A stretch of 64,000 nt of DNA from contig CAWKAO010000002.1 of assembly GCA_963847665.1 (NCBI GenBank), positions 1 to 64,000 of the forward strand. The letters run 5' to 3'. Origin of the DNA: CAWKAO01 sp963847665 (lineage in GTDB: Bacteria; Actinomycetota; Humimicrobiia; Humimicrobiales; Humimicrobiaceae). Every line of letters starts with the position of its first letter. Within the stretch, counting starts at the first letter, position 1. Shown one piece after another: positions 16,671-24,690 of this stretch. The translations under genes were made by a program, and so were the position numbers. The notes below the pieces were generated by a model that saw only the letters and a list, made by a program, of their open reading frames with translations, had not been told where the DNA came from and made no database searches.

Positions 16671-17912
16671 ATGATAATCGGCATCGGAAACATAGGCAGT
16701 ACATCATTTAAAAGCAAGATAATCGATATCAATAACAAGAATGAAGTGAAGCTTCTCGGTACCGCAAATATAGATAAAATAAAAACAGAGGGAAATTCAG
16801 ATTTTGTTCATAGCATAGGGGATGATCCTTCCAAAAAAGAAGTAATAGGTTTATTTGGATTCGATGCTGCAATAAAATGTGCGCTTGACTGGTATGTAAA
16901 AAATGGTGTACTGAAAAGTCCACAGGACATCCAGGCAATGGGATTTAAGTGTGTCCTTGGAGAGACAAACGGTGCCAATATGCTTACTCCTGAGATCCTG
17001 GCTGAGATGAATAGGTATTCATTCGTGGCTCCTATACATAACATACCTTATATAGAATCTATTGAAATATTTAAAAATATACTAAATGTCCCCATGGTAG
17101 GTGTATTTGAACCTTCATTTCACTATTCCATCCCTGAATTCAGAAGACCGTTAAGCTTTCCGTGGGATTGGTATGAAAAACTGGGTATTAAAAAGTTTGG
17201 ATTCCATGGTTCTTCACATAGATACCTTTCAGCAATGGCTTTCAAATTAATGGGGACTGAAAACATCAAGCTTATCACCATACATCTTGGAGGTTCAAGT
17301 TCACTTTGTGCAGTAAAAAATGGAAAGTCTGTCGATGTAAGCATGAGTTTTTCCCCAAATTCCGGACTGATTCAGGGTACAAGGGTCGGGGATGTAGACG
17401 GTACAGCACTTCTTTATGCTATGAAACAATTGGGGCTCTCGGTCGAAGAGGCACAATCAGAGATCTCATACAATGCAGGGCTTAAGGGAATAGCTGGAAT
17501 AGGAACTGAAGATTTTAGGGAAATACTTGCTGCTGCAGAAAATGGAAATAAGAGGGCAAGGATAGCTGTTGAGATGTTTCTTGAAGGAGTAAGAAAATAT
17601 ATAGGAACTTTTGGGGTAGTAATGGGAGGAGTTGACTGTATAGTCTTAAGCGGTGGAATAGGTGAGAAGAACTCCCAGATCAGGGAAAGGCTTATGGAAA
17701 ACCTTGAGTTTATGGGAATAAAAATAGATTCCCAGCGTAATAATGAAATAGGGTCGGGACAGGGTATGATATCTGCAGATTATTCCTATGACTCAAAAGC
17801 CAAGATATTTGTGATTCCTACAAATGAGGAAATAGTCGTGGCAAGTTTTACAAAAAGAGTTGTAGAAGAGGGAAGGGATCTCAAACCGGAAGAGATGATC
17901 TTCCGGGTCTAA
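16671..17912 (+). CDS. Acetate kinase-like ASKHA kinase, divergent
   Basis: The 413-residue protein has the acetate kinase layout: IIGIGNIGSTSFKSKI at the phosphate-1 site, APIHNIPYIE, VFEPSFHYSIP, FGFHGSSHRYLS, IHLGGSSSLCAVKNGKSVDV, GTRVGDVDG, LSGGIGEKNSQIRERL and PTNEEIVVASF. However, the block that in acetate kinases reads G-H-R-V-V-H-G-G, and whose Arg contacts acetate, reads GFKCVLGE. The N-G-A of HLGNGA is also replaced. It is therefore probably a carboxylate or other small-molecule kinase of changed specificity. GGGGAAGAG precedes the ATG. No phosphotransacetylase lies nearby; gltX is convergent on its right. Confidence 0.8.
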   Translation: MIIGIGNIGSTSFKSKIIDINNKNEVKLLGTANIDKIKTEGNSDFVHSIGDDPSKKEVIGLFGFDAAIKCALDWYVKNGVLKSPQDIQAMGFKCVLGETNGANMLTPEILAEMNRYSFVAPIHNIPYIESIEIFKNILNVPMVGVFEPSFHYSIPEFRRPLSFPWDWYEKLGIKKFGFHGSSHRYLSAMAFKLMGTENIKLITIHLGGSSSLCAVKNGKSVDVSMSFSPNSGLIQGTRVGDVDGTALLYAMKQLGLSVEEAQSEISYNAGLKGIAGIGTEDFREILAAAENGNKRARIAVEMFLEGVRKYIGTFGVVMGGVDCIVLSGGIGEKNSQIRERLMENLEFMGIKIDSQRNNEIGSGQGMISADYSYDSKAKIFVIPTNEEIVVASFTKRVVEEGRDLKPEEMIFRV

Positions 17913-17920
17913 GTGGTGTT

Positions 17921-19375
17921 TTAAATAATTTCCCTGTAGGCTTTTAATCTATTTAAAGATACATCTTTTCCAAGTATTTCCATTGTCCCGAACAGCGGAG
18001 GGCTTACACTGGAAGCCCATATTGCTATCCTTATGACCTCAGCGACTTTTCTGAATGTGATCTCAAGATCCTCAGAGATTTTCCTGAGTTTATTTTCAAT
18101 GTTTTGCCTGTCAAAATCCTTTAATTCTTCCAGTGCAGGGATCGCATTATCAAGGACATTTATTGCTGTTTCCTTATTTCCTATAAAGTAATCCTTTATT
18201 TCTTCAGTGTATTCAACATCACCATAAAACTGCAGGACTGTATTATCAGCGTCACTTAAGGTTTTCATCCTCTCCTTTATCAAAGGGATTATTTTTGGGA
18301 TCATATCATAACGTTGTTTTTTATCGGTACCTTTTTTTTCAAGCCTTTCATAGACAAGCGATTCGATGTCTTTATCCTCTCTGTTTCTTATATAGTTGCC
18401 ATTAAGCCAGACCAGTTTTTCATAATCAAATTTTGCCGGCCTCTTATTTATTGCTTCCAGGCTAAACCTGGAAATCAATTCCTCGACAGAAAAGATAGTA
18501 GTCTTTTCATCATATGCCCATCCAAGCAATGCAAGATAGTTTACTATTGCTTCAGGAAGGAATCCTTCTTCCCTGTATGATTCAATAGAAATAGAACCAT
18601 GGCGTTTGCTGAGTTTCTGTCCATCAGCACCATGGATCATGGGAAGGTGCGTAAAATCAGGATGCTCTTTTTTAAAAGCTTTATAGACCAGTATTTGCTT
18701 AGGTGTATTTGAGAGATGGTCCTCACCTCTAATCACATGTGTTATTTCCATAAGCATATCATCTACTGCTGCAGAAAAATTATATGTGGGCAGGCCATTT
18801 GACCTTATGATTATAAAGTCTTCAATAGTATTGCTGTTTACTTTTATGTTTCCATAAACCCTGTCGGTAAAACGTATTTCCTGTTCTTCAGGTACAGATA
18901 ACCTTACTGCATAGGGGATTTTATCTTTTAGATTTTGCTTTATCTGTTCATCTGGAAGTCTCAGGCATTCCCTGTCGTATACAAAGAATTCTCCGCTACT
19001 GCTTTTTTTTAACCTTTTCTCTTCAAGCGTTTCAGGGGTACAGAAACATGGATAAGCTTTTTTTACATTGATTAATTTATCTGCATACTTTTTATAGATA
19101 TCGGTCCTGTGAGACTGCCTGTATGGGCCAAAATCACCGCCAATATCGGGTCCTTCATCCCAGGACATTCCAAGCCATTTCAATGACTCTGTAATGAGAT
19201 CGATAGTCGATTCCATATGTCGCAGGATGTCCGTATCTTCAATTCTCAGAATAAATCTTCCACCGGTTTTTTTCGCAAAAAGCCAGTTAAAAAGAGCTGT
19301 CCTTGCACTCCCGATATGAAGATACCCGGTGGGACTTGGTGCAAATCTGACTCTTATTTTATTTTTCAGGTCCAT
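17921..19375 (-). CDS. gltX: Glutamyl-tRNA synthetase
   Basis: The 484-residue class I aminoacyl-tRNA synthetase shows the HIGH-type signature in RFAPSPTGYLHIGSARTALFN, RFILRIEDTD, the dimer and acceptor-binding region, and the KMSKS-type loop as DGQKLSKRHGSIS. VNYLALLGWAYDEKT and the C-terminal anticodon-binding helices follow. The length is normal for bacterial enzymes. It charges tRNA-Glu, and in many bacteria also tRNA-Gln before amidation; I see no glutaminyl-tRNA synthetase in this window. It ends 8 bases from the convergent acetate-kinase-like gene. No clear Shine-Dalgarno precedes the ATG. Confidence 0.96.
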   Translation of the reverse strand: MDLKNKIRVRFAPSPTGYLHIGSARTALFNWLFAKKTGGRFILRIEDTDILRHMESTIDLITESLKWLGMSWDEGPDIGGDFGPYRQSHRTDIYKKYADKLINVKKAYPCFCTPETLEEKRLKKSSSGEFFVYDRECLRLPDEQIKQNLKDKIPYAVRLSVPEEQEIRFTDRVYGNIKVNSNTIEDFIIIRSNGLPTYNFSAAVDDMLMEITHVIRGEDHLSNTPKQILVYKAFKKEHPDFTHLPMIHGADGQKLSKRHGSISIESYREEGFLPEAIVNYLALLGWAYDEKTTIFSVEELISRFSLEAINKRPAKFDYEKLVWLNGNYIRNREDKDIESLVYERLEKKGTDKKQRYDMIPKIIPLIKERMKTLSDADNTVLQFYGDVEYTEEIKDYFIGNKETAINVLDNAIPALEELKDFDRQNIENKLRKISEDLEITFRKVAEVIRIAIWASSVSPPLFGTMEILGKDVSLNRLKAYREII

Positions 19376-19570
19376 TTTATGTTTATTGGTTTCTATTTAT
19401 AGATTGTAAAAAACCTGGCATAAATAAAAAATTTTTGACTGTTAAATACCATGTATTATTATATTATAGATAATATTCTGAAGGTCAACAAAATAAAAAT
19501 ATTAAATTGATTTTAGTTAGAATAAAAATTACAATTTAAGGATTATATCAATAATAAAAACGGTATTCAG

Positions 19571-20209
19571 ATGCAAAAAGATACACTAATAAAAATAATC
19601 GAAACTATCAGCAGAAAGCTGATAGATGCCGAAAAGACTCTGACAGAGCTTGATTCTATGGGTGATGCTGATTGTGGTTCCGGTGTGAAGCGAGGTTTTG
19701 AAGCTGTGCAGGGTGTCATTGGAGAACTTTCGCAAATGGACCCTGGTGATATACTCAAAAAAGTCGGTTTTACACTTGCATACACGATCGGCGGTACATC
19801 AGGAGCGATGCTGGGAACAGGTTTTATTGAGACCGGAAAGGTGATTGCAGACAATATCGAACCTGATGCAGCGGATTGGGTAAAAGCGGTCGAAAATGCC
19901 CTGACTGTTATCAAAAGAAGAGGTGGAAACACCCAGGTCGGGGATAAAACACTTGTTGATTCGCTTGAACCGGCAGTTGAGACGATGAGGAGATTTGTTG
20001 GATCGGAGCAGAATATCGATATGCTGCAGATGATAGAATCCGCCTACAATGCTGCCAGGGAAGGTTCTGACAGGACCATAGATATGGTCGCAAAAAAAGG
20101 CAGGGCTTCATATGTCGGGGAAAGAAGCAGGGGCAACAGGGACCCTGGTTCACTTATTATCGTCCTGATTTTTGAAGCAGCAGTTGAAATTTTAAAGGGG
20201 AACTCTTAA
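19571..20209 (+). CDS. dhaL: Dihydroxyacetone kinase subunit DhaL (ADP-binding)
   Basis: The 212-residue protein has the DhaL barrel with the nucleotide and Mg site (TELDSMGDADCGSGVKRGF), TIGGTSGAML, KTLVDSLEPAVE and GRASYVGERSRGNRDPGS. In known DhaL proteins three Asp residues hold two Mg ions (D-x4-G-D-x-D-H-G). Here the loop is one residue shorter (D28, D32, D34) and the His is Cys35. It pairs with DhaK 10 bases downstream. The phosphoryl donor may be ATP, or a PTS DhaM encoded elsewhere; none is seen here. Given the isomerases at 27-30 kb, erythrulose is as likely a substrate as dihydroxyacetone. Confidence 0.9.
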   Translation: MQKDTLIKIIETISRKLIDAEKTLTELDSMGDADCGSGVKRGFEAVQGVIGELSQMDPGDILKKVGFTLAYTIGGTSGAMLGTGFIETGKVIADNIEPDAADWVKAVENALTVIKRRGGNTQVGDKTLVDSLEPAVETMRRFVGSEQNIDMLQMIESAYNAAREGSDRTIDMVAKKGRASYVGERSRGNRDPGSLIIVLIFEAAVEILKGNS

Positions 20210-20219
20210 GGGGCAATTA

Positions 20220-21218
20220 ATGAAAAAAATAATAAATGATCCTGAATCTGTCGTTCATGAGATGCTCAGGGGACTAGAGCTATCAAACCCTGACAAAATA
20301 AAAGTAGTCTATGATAAGAGGATAGTATACAGGAAAGATCCTTATTTAAATAAAGTAGCTATTATTTCAGGTTCCGGTAGCGGCCACGAACCAGACCAGG
20401 CTTTTTATGTCGGCAGGGGTATGCTTGATGCAGCATGTGCCGGCCCGGTATTTGCCGCTCCTACTCTTGATGCCATTGTCGATGCTGCAAAAATAGTCGA
20501 TCGGGGCAGGGGAGTCCTTTTCCTGGTCAAAAATTATACGGGAGACAGGGCAAATTTTGAGATGGCAAGCGAGATGCTGGAATTTGAAGGAGGCCCGGTT
20601 GTCGATACAGTCATAATCAATGATGATGTCGCAGTTAAGGACAGCACATTTACTGCAGGCAGAAGAGGTGTTGCCGGTGCTATGTTTGTTTACAAGATAG
20701 TTGGTGCAAAATCTGAGGAAGAGGGCGTAAACCTTGCAAGTCTAAAAAAACTGGCCATGGAAGTAAATGACAATGTAAGGACAATGGGATTTGCGTTAAA
20801 ATCCTGCACCACACCTGCAAAGGGCTCGCCGACTTTTGATCTTGGTGATGATGAGATGGAGCTTGGAGTCGGGCTTCATGGAGAGCCCGGCAGGGAAAGG
20901 CTTAAATTTATGCCGGCAAACCAGGCAATAAGGATCATAACAGACACTGTGATAGAAGATCTGCCATTCATGAGTGATGATGAGGTTGCAGTGATGGTAA
21001 ATGGCCTTGGGGGTACACCGATTGGCGAGCTTTATATAGCTGCGGGAATAGTGTTAGATATCTTGAAAGACCGGGGTATAAAGATATTCAGGACATATGT
21101 AAATAATTTCTGTACTTCTCTTGATATGGAGGGATGTTCTGTAAGCCTTCTTAAAATGAATGAAGAGTTCAAACGTTTATTGACCTCACCTGCGGACATA
21201 CCTATAAAATATTTCTGA
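20220..21218 (+). CDS. dhaK: Dihydroxyacetone/tetrulose kinase subunit DhaK
   Basis: This 332-residue ketose-binding subunit keeps the three key residues of DhaK: His56 in ISGSGSGHEPDQAFYVG, Asp109 in VKNYTGDRANFEMA, and the His that binds the ketose covalently (His220 in LGVGLHGEPGRE). The C-terminal region has VMVNGLGGTPIGELYIAAG and TSLDMEGCSVSLL. The length is normal for a separate DhaK. It forms an operon with dhaL. It should bind a short ketose (dihydroxyacetone or erythrulose) for phosphorylation by DhaL. In the tetritol pathways known in mycobacteria and rhizobia, DhaK-type kinases act on erythrulose, which fits the isomerases further right. Confidence 0.93.
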   Translation: MKKIINDPESVVHEMLRGLELSNPDKIKVVYDKRIVYRKDPYLNKVAIISGSGSGHEPDQAFYVGRGMLDAACAGPVFAAPTLDAIVDAAKIVDRGRGVLFLVKNYTGDRANFEMASEMLEFEGGPVVDTVIINDDVAVKDSTFTAGRRGVAGAMFVYKIVGAKSEEEGVNLASLKKLAMEVNDNVRTMGFALKSCTTPAKGSPTFDLGDDEMELGVGLHGEPGRERLKFMPANQAIRIITDTVIEDLPFMSDDEVAVMVNGLGGTPIGELYIAAGIVLDILKDRGIKIFRTYVNNFCTSLDMEGCSVSLLKMNEEFKRLLTSPADIPIKYF

Positions 21219-21309
21219 TAACTAAAGCAAATATTTCTCTTATGACCTCTTTTTAAAACGGACCTCTTCGAATAGTGTTAAATAAAATAATAATTTTTAA
21301 AAAAAATTT

Positions 21310-23988
21310 ATGAGCATCAAAGAAAAGATAAAAAAATATTTTTCAAAACGAGGCAGGGTACTGACATCAGTTTTTTTGGCCATGTTTTTTTTACTGTCAC
21401 TTTTCCCTGCGGGCCAGAAAATATTTTCTGTAAATAATGAAGGTAACTATCTTTATGGAGATGAAACAGCTTACGATAGTGTTTCCGGTTATGATTTTGT
21501 TCTTATAATAGATGAATCAGGCAGCATGAAAAAAAATGATCCCAATGATCTTCGTAAAGATGCCGCAAAACTTTTTGTCTATCTGGCAGAAGTGATGAAC
21601 AAGGGAAACAGGGTACTTGTAAGCGGTTTTGGTGAGACAACCAATATATATGCACCGATGATAGATATAACAGATAACCAGGCCGAGATCAGCACAGCAA
21701 TTGACAGGATCCGGAGCGATCAGGGCCTTACAGACATGAAGGGGGCACTGGAAAAGATAAAACTTGCCCTCGATGAAAGAAATGAAAAGCAAAACACAAT
21801 CGTCATTTTTTTGACTGATGGCGCGCTTACTCTTGATGACATCCCGCCTGCAGGAACCGGCGATGATAAGCAGACAAGAAATAAGCCTGAAAAACCCTCT
21901 GGAAGAGAAGGGGATGACCAGCAAGGTCCAGTAAATCCTGAAGACCCAAATATTTTTGCAAATGGAGCTACAGGAGTAGAAAAGACTTCATTTGCAGAAG
22001 AGGTAGCAACACCCGCGACTTATCTTGAAGAATATAAGCAAATGCTTATTGACCTTTGCTATAATTATAAGGATTCCGGAATAATCATCCATCCCATTGC
22101 TTTTACGAAGGAAACCGATGTAGCGATTCTGGAACAGATGGCCTTTATAACCGGAGGGATATGCTGGAAGCCTCAGCAGGCATCTGATCTCAAAGATTCT
22201 TTTCTTGAGATACTGGCAAACATAACAAGCAGATTCATAAAGACAGAAGAACAATCCGGTAGTGAAAGCCTGACCGGTGAATTTGATATCAAGGATTATA
22301 TAAATGAGCTTATAGTCCTGTCTTCAAAAAATAACTTTACGTCCGATCCCGGTATTGAAATATTAAAACCTTCCGGGGACGAAGCTGTATATGATGAATA
22401 TTTTGAAGAAAAAATATTCAAGATCGTAAAAATTAATTCCCTGCAACCGGGCCAGTGGAAATATTCGATTAGCGGAGATGGAATTTTTATTTATGATATT
22501 GGGGATTCGACTGTCAGGGAACCTGAATTTGATGCATATACTGCCGGAGTGGAGATCCCTCTTGTAATAGATATCTCTAAAATACTTGATCCTGAGGGCG
22601 AGAACAGCACAGACGATTTTACGGTAAAAGCTTTAGTTACGGACCCTGAAGGTACCGCCAGTGCAGATATTGTAATGAATGATTCAGCATCCGGGAATGA
22701 CACTGTGGCTTCTGATGGTAACTTTGCAGGTGTATTTAAGAATACGGAACAACAGGGGTATTATAATTTATCTTTTTCTATCCTTAATGAACCGACAGGC
22801 TCGACTTTACATAAGAATGCAAGCTTTGCCGTTTATAAGCTTCCTGTCCGGTTAGGAGCGTTATCACCATCGGATAATTACTTTAAAACCGGGTCTGAAG
22901 TTGCTGTATCCGCAGAAATCAAGGCTGAAGACAATCCTGCAGCAGGTGATATCGATTATAAGGATTATGCTGTATCGACCATAGTCACTTCAGAAGAAGG
23001 CACGTTCGAACAGGAACTCGTACTTTTTGATAATGGCCAGGGTGCAGACAGCATAGCGGGTGATGGGATATATACTTCGACTTTTAAAAAGACCGACATC
23101 AATGGTAAATATATTATCAAGTATTTTATCCAGGATATATTGAAAATGGATATCTTTGCTTTTACCGGTTTACAAACCGCTTTCTATATAAAAGACGCGC
23201 CTGAAATACTTCTGGAAATAACCAATAACCCGTTTACTGGTGAAGATACGATAATCAGGGCAAGTTTTGAAGACCTGAGTGAAGGGGAGTTTAAGTATTC
23301 ACTTGTTGCGCCTGATGGAAGTGAAGCATCTGGTGGATTGCTGGATAATGGTTCTGTAGCAAATGGTGATGAAATTCAGGGTGATGGCATATATTCCATG
23401 ATATTAAAAGGTCTGGGATCAACTGGAAAATATGACTTAAGCATTGAAGGTCTTTCCAGCCTGGCAGGAGGAGATATACCCCTCAGCATAAAGCAAAGCT
23501 TCAGTAAGGATTTTGAAGTTTCCGGAATCGCTGATACTCTGGAATTAGATAAAAAGCCAGGTTTTGTAGAGATCACATTTGATGTTGTCTCGACTTCAGA
23601 TAAGGATGCAACGATCTCAATCAGCACGGATGAACCCGGGAATACTCCGTTCAGGACCATGGCAATTATAGGAGATGGAAAGATACTTGCAGGTAAAGAA
23701 AATAAAATAGTCCTGAGATTGGAGCTTGATGATGAAATAAAGCCTGGAGAGTATGCAACCACAATACCTTTAGAGCTTGATAATACTTACTTAAAGAACA
23801 TCGATCTAACACTGACTGTCCCAGGGAGACAGATATCAAGCCTTTTATTGATTGTCATCAATGCCGGCGCAGCAGTAATAGTGGCACTAATACTTTTATT
23901 GTATTTCTTCTATATAAAACCAAAAAGAAAAAATGCACTTAATACTAAAGCTAATGAAGTAGAAGTTGTAAAAAAAAGTAAAAAGTAG
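21310..23988 (+). CDS. Membrane-anchored von Willebrand factor A protein with Ig-like repeats
   Basis: The 892-residue protein has a signal or anchor segment at about 18-35, then a VWA domain (about 60-300) with a complete MIDAS start (DESGS, residues 68-72), TDMKGALEKI and FLTDGALTL. A Pro/Gly/Asp-rich insert lies near 180-225. Then come three related beta domains, each with a D-N/D-G-rich turn: SGNDTVASDGNFAGVF, NGQGADSIAGDGIYTSTF and NGDEIQGDGIYSMIL. A final Ig-like domain, a C-terminal membrane helix (about 850-873, LLIVINAGAAVIVALILLLYF) and a Lys-rich tail follow. It is an extracellular, metal-dependent adhesion or assembly protein of unknown partner. No Shine-Dalgarno is visible. Confidence 0.85.
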   Translation: MSIKEKIKKYFSKRGRVLTSVFLAMFFLLSLFPAGQKIFSVNNEGNYLYGDETAYDSVSGYDFVLIIDESGSMKKNDPNDLRKDAAKLFVYLAEVMNKGNRVLVSGFGETTNIYAPMIDITDNQAEISTAIDRIRSDQGLTDMKGALEKIKLALDERNEKQNTIVIFLTDGALTLDDIPPAGTGDDKQTRNKPEKPSGREGDDQQGPVNPEDPNIFANGATGVEKTSFAEEVATPATYLEEYKQMLIDLCYNYKDSGIIIHPIAFTKETDVAILEQMAFITGGICWKPQQASDLKDSFLEILANITSRFIKTEEQSGSESLTGEFDIKDYINELIVLSSKNNFTSDPGIEILKPSGDEAVYDEYFEEKIFKIVKINSLQPGQWKYSISGDGIFIYDIGDSTVREPEFDAYTAGVEIPLVIDISKILDPEGENSTDDFTVKALVTDPEGTASADIVMNDSASGNDTVASDGNFAGVFKNTEQQGYYNLSFSILNEPTGSTLHKNASFAVYKLPVRLGALSPSDNYFKTGSEVAVSAEIKAEDNPAAGDIDYKDYAVSTIVTSEEGTFEQELVLFDNGQGADSIAGDGIYTSTFKKTDINGKYIIKYFIQDILKMDIFAFTGLQTAFYIKDAPEILLEITNNPFTGEDTIIRASFEDLSEGEFKYSLVAPDGSEASGGLLDNGSVANGDEIQGDGIYSMILKGLGSTGKYDLSIEGLSSLAGGDIPLSIKQSFSKDFEVSGIADTLELDKKPGFVEITFDVVSTSDKDATISISTDEPGNTPFRTMAIIGDGKILAGKENKIVLRLELDDEIKPGEYATTIPLELDNTYLKNIDLTLTVPGRQISSLLLIVINAGAAVIVALILLLYFFYIKPKRKNALNTKANEVEVVKKSKK

Positions 23989-23990
23989 AG

Positions 23991-24027
23991 ATGCCTGGAT
24001 TTTGGTCAGGCTCCATTATTTTTTTAT
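23991..24027. terminator. Terminator between convergent genes
   Basis: GCCTGG (23993-23998) pairs with CAGGC (24007-24011), followed by CCATTATTTTTTTATTTA. It serves the VWA gene and overlaps the end of the opposite gene. Confidence 0.6.
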
Positions 24028-24671
24028 TTATTGGCTTTTCTGCTTAATACAGCGAGAGAAACACCGATCAGTATAAATATTATATTCAGCATCCCAAAAT
24101 ATAATAGAGCAATATACATCACAGTTTTAAGCCCGAAAATAGGAATCGTATCTGCTGTGCTTGTAAAGGAAGTCGAGAAAGTGTCCATTTTTATTGATAT
24201 AGCTCCAAGGTCATCAGACACCTTATTGATGTCTTCGATATTTTTACCTACAGACACAGAAGTCATCAGTATATTTTCAGAAAGATCTCCCAGGTCTGTG
24301 GCAATAGATTCAAAGTAGACAGAAACCCCCTCAAGCGGCTTTATTCCTAAAATATCAAAATTTACCAGTTTTGATATCTCCATCATTGCTTCCGAGGAGT
24401 CTTCAAGCATAACTGATGCTTCTGAGAGAGAATCCTTAGCATCTTCTACTGTTCCAGCTACATTACTGAGAGCAAGTGAAGAGTCTTCCACAAGGATTGT
24501 GATTGAATCAATACTGCTGTTTAGAGTATTGATCACCTGGGAAGTATCTGCAGTTTTTAATTCGAGGTTTTTTACAAAGTACAATCCTGCAAAGCACGGA
24601 ACACATCCTATTGTCCCAAAGGCAATTATGATGATTGCCAGCAGAGTGATCATTTTATTATTTTTTTGCAT
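24024..24671 (-). CDS. Two-helix membrane protein with long coiled coil
   Basis: The 215-residue protein has a membrane helix at about 8-30 (ITLLAIIIIAFGTIGCVPCFAGLYF) and another at about 185-208 (TVMYIALLYFGMLNIIFILIGVSLAVL). Between them, about 150 residues of Ser/Asp/Leu-rich heptads (SSIDSITILVEDSSLALSNV ... DLSENILMTSVSVGKNIEDI) suggest an extracellular coiled coil. No family name can be given. The neighbouring PBP1A ends 19 bases upstream on the same strand, so they are probably co-transcribed, and a role at the cell wall is possible. Confidence 0.65.
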   Translation of the reverse strand: MQKNNKMITLLAIIIIAFGTIGCVPCFAGLYFVKNLELKTADTSQVINTLNSSIDSITILVEDSSLALSNVAGTVEDAKDSLSEASVMLEDSSEAMMEISKLVNFDILGIKPLEGVSVYFESIATDLGDLSENILMTSVSVGKNIEDINKVSDDLGAISIKMDTFSTSFTSTADTIPIFGLKTVMYIALLYFGMLNIIFILIGVSLAVLSRKANK

Positions 24672-24690
24672 ATTATCCTTCCAGCCTGCA

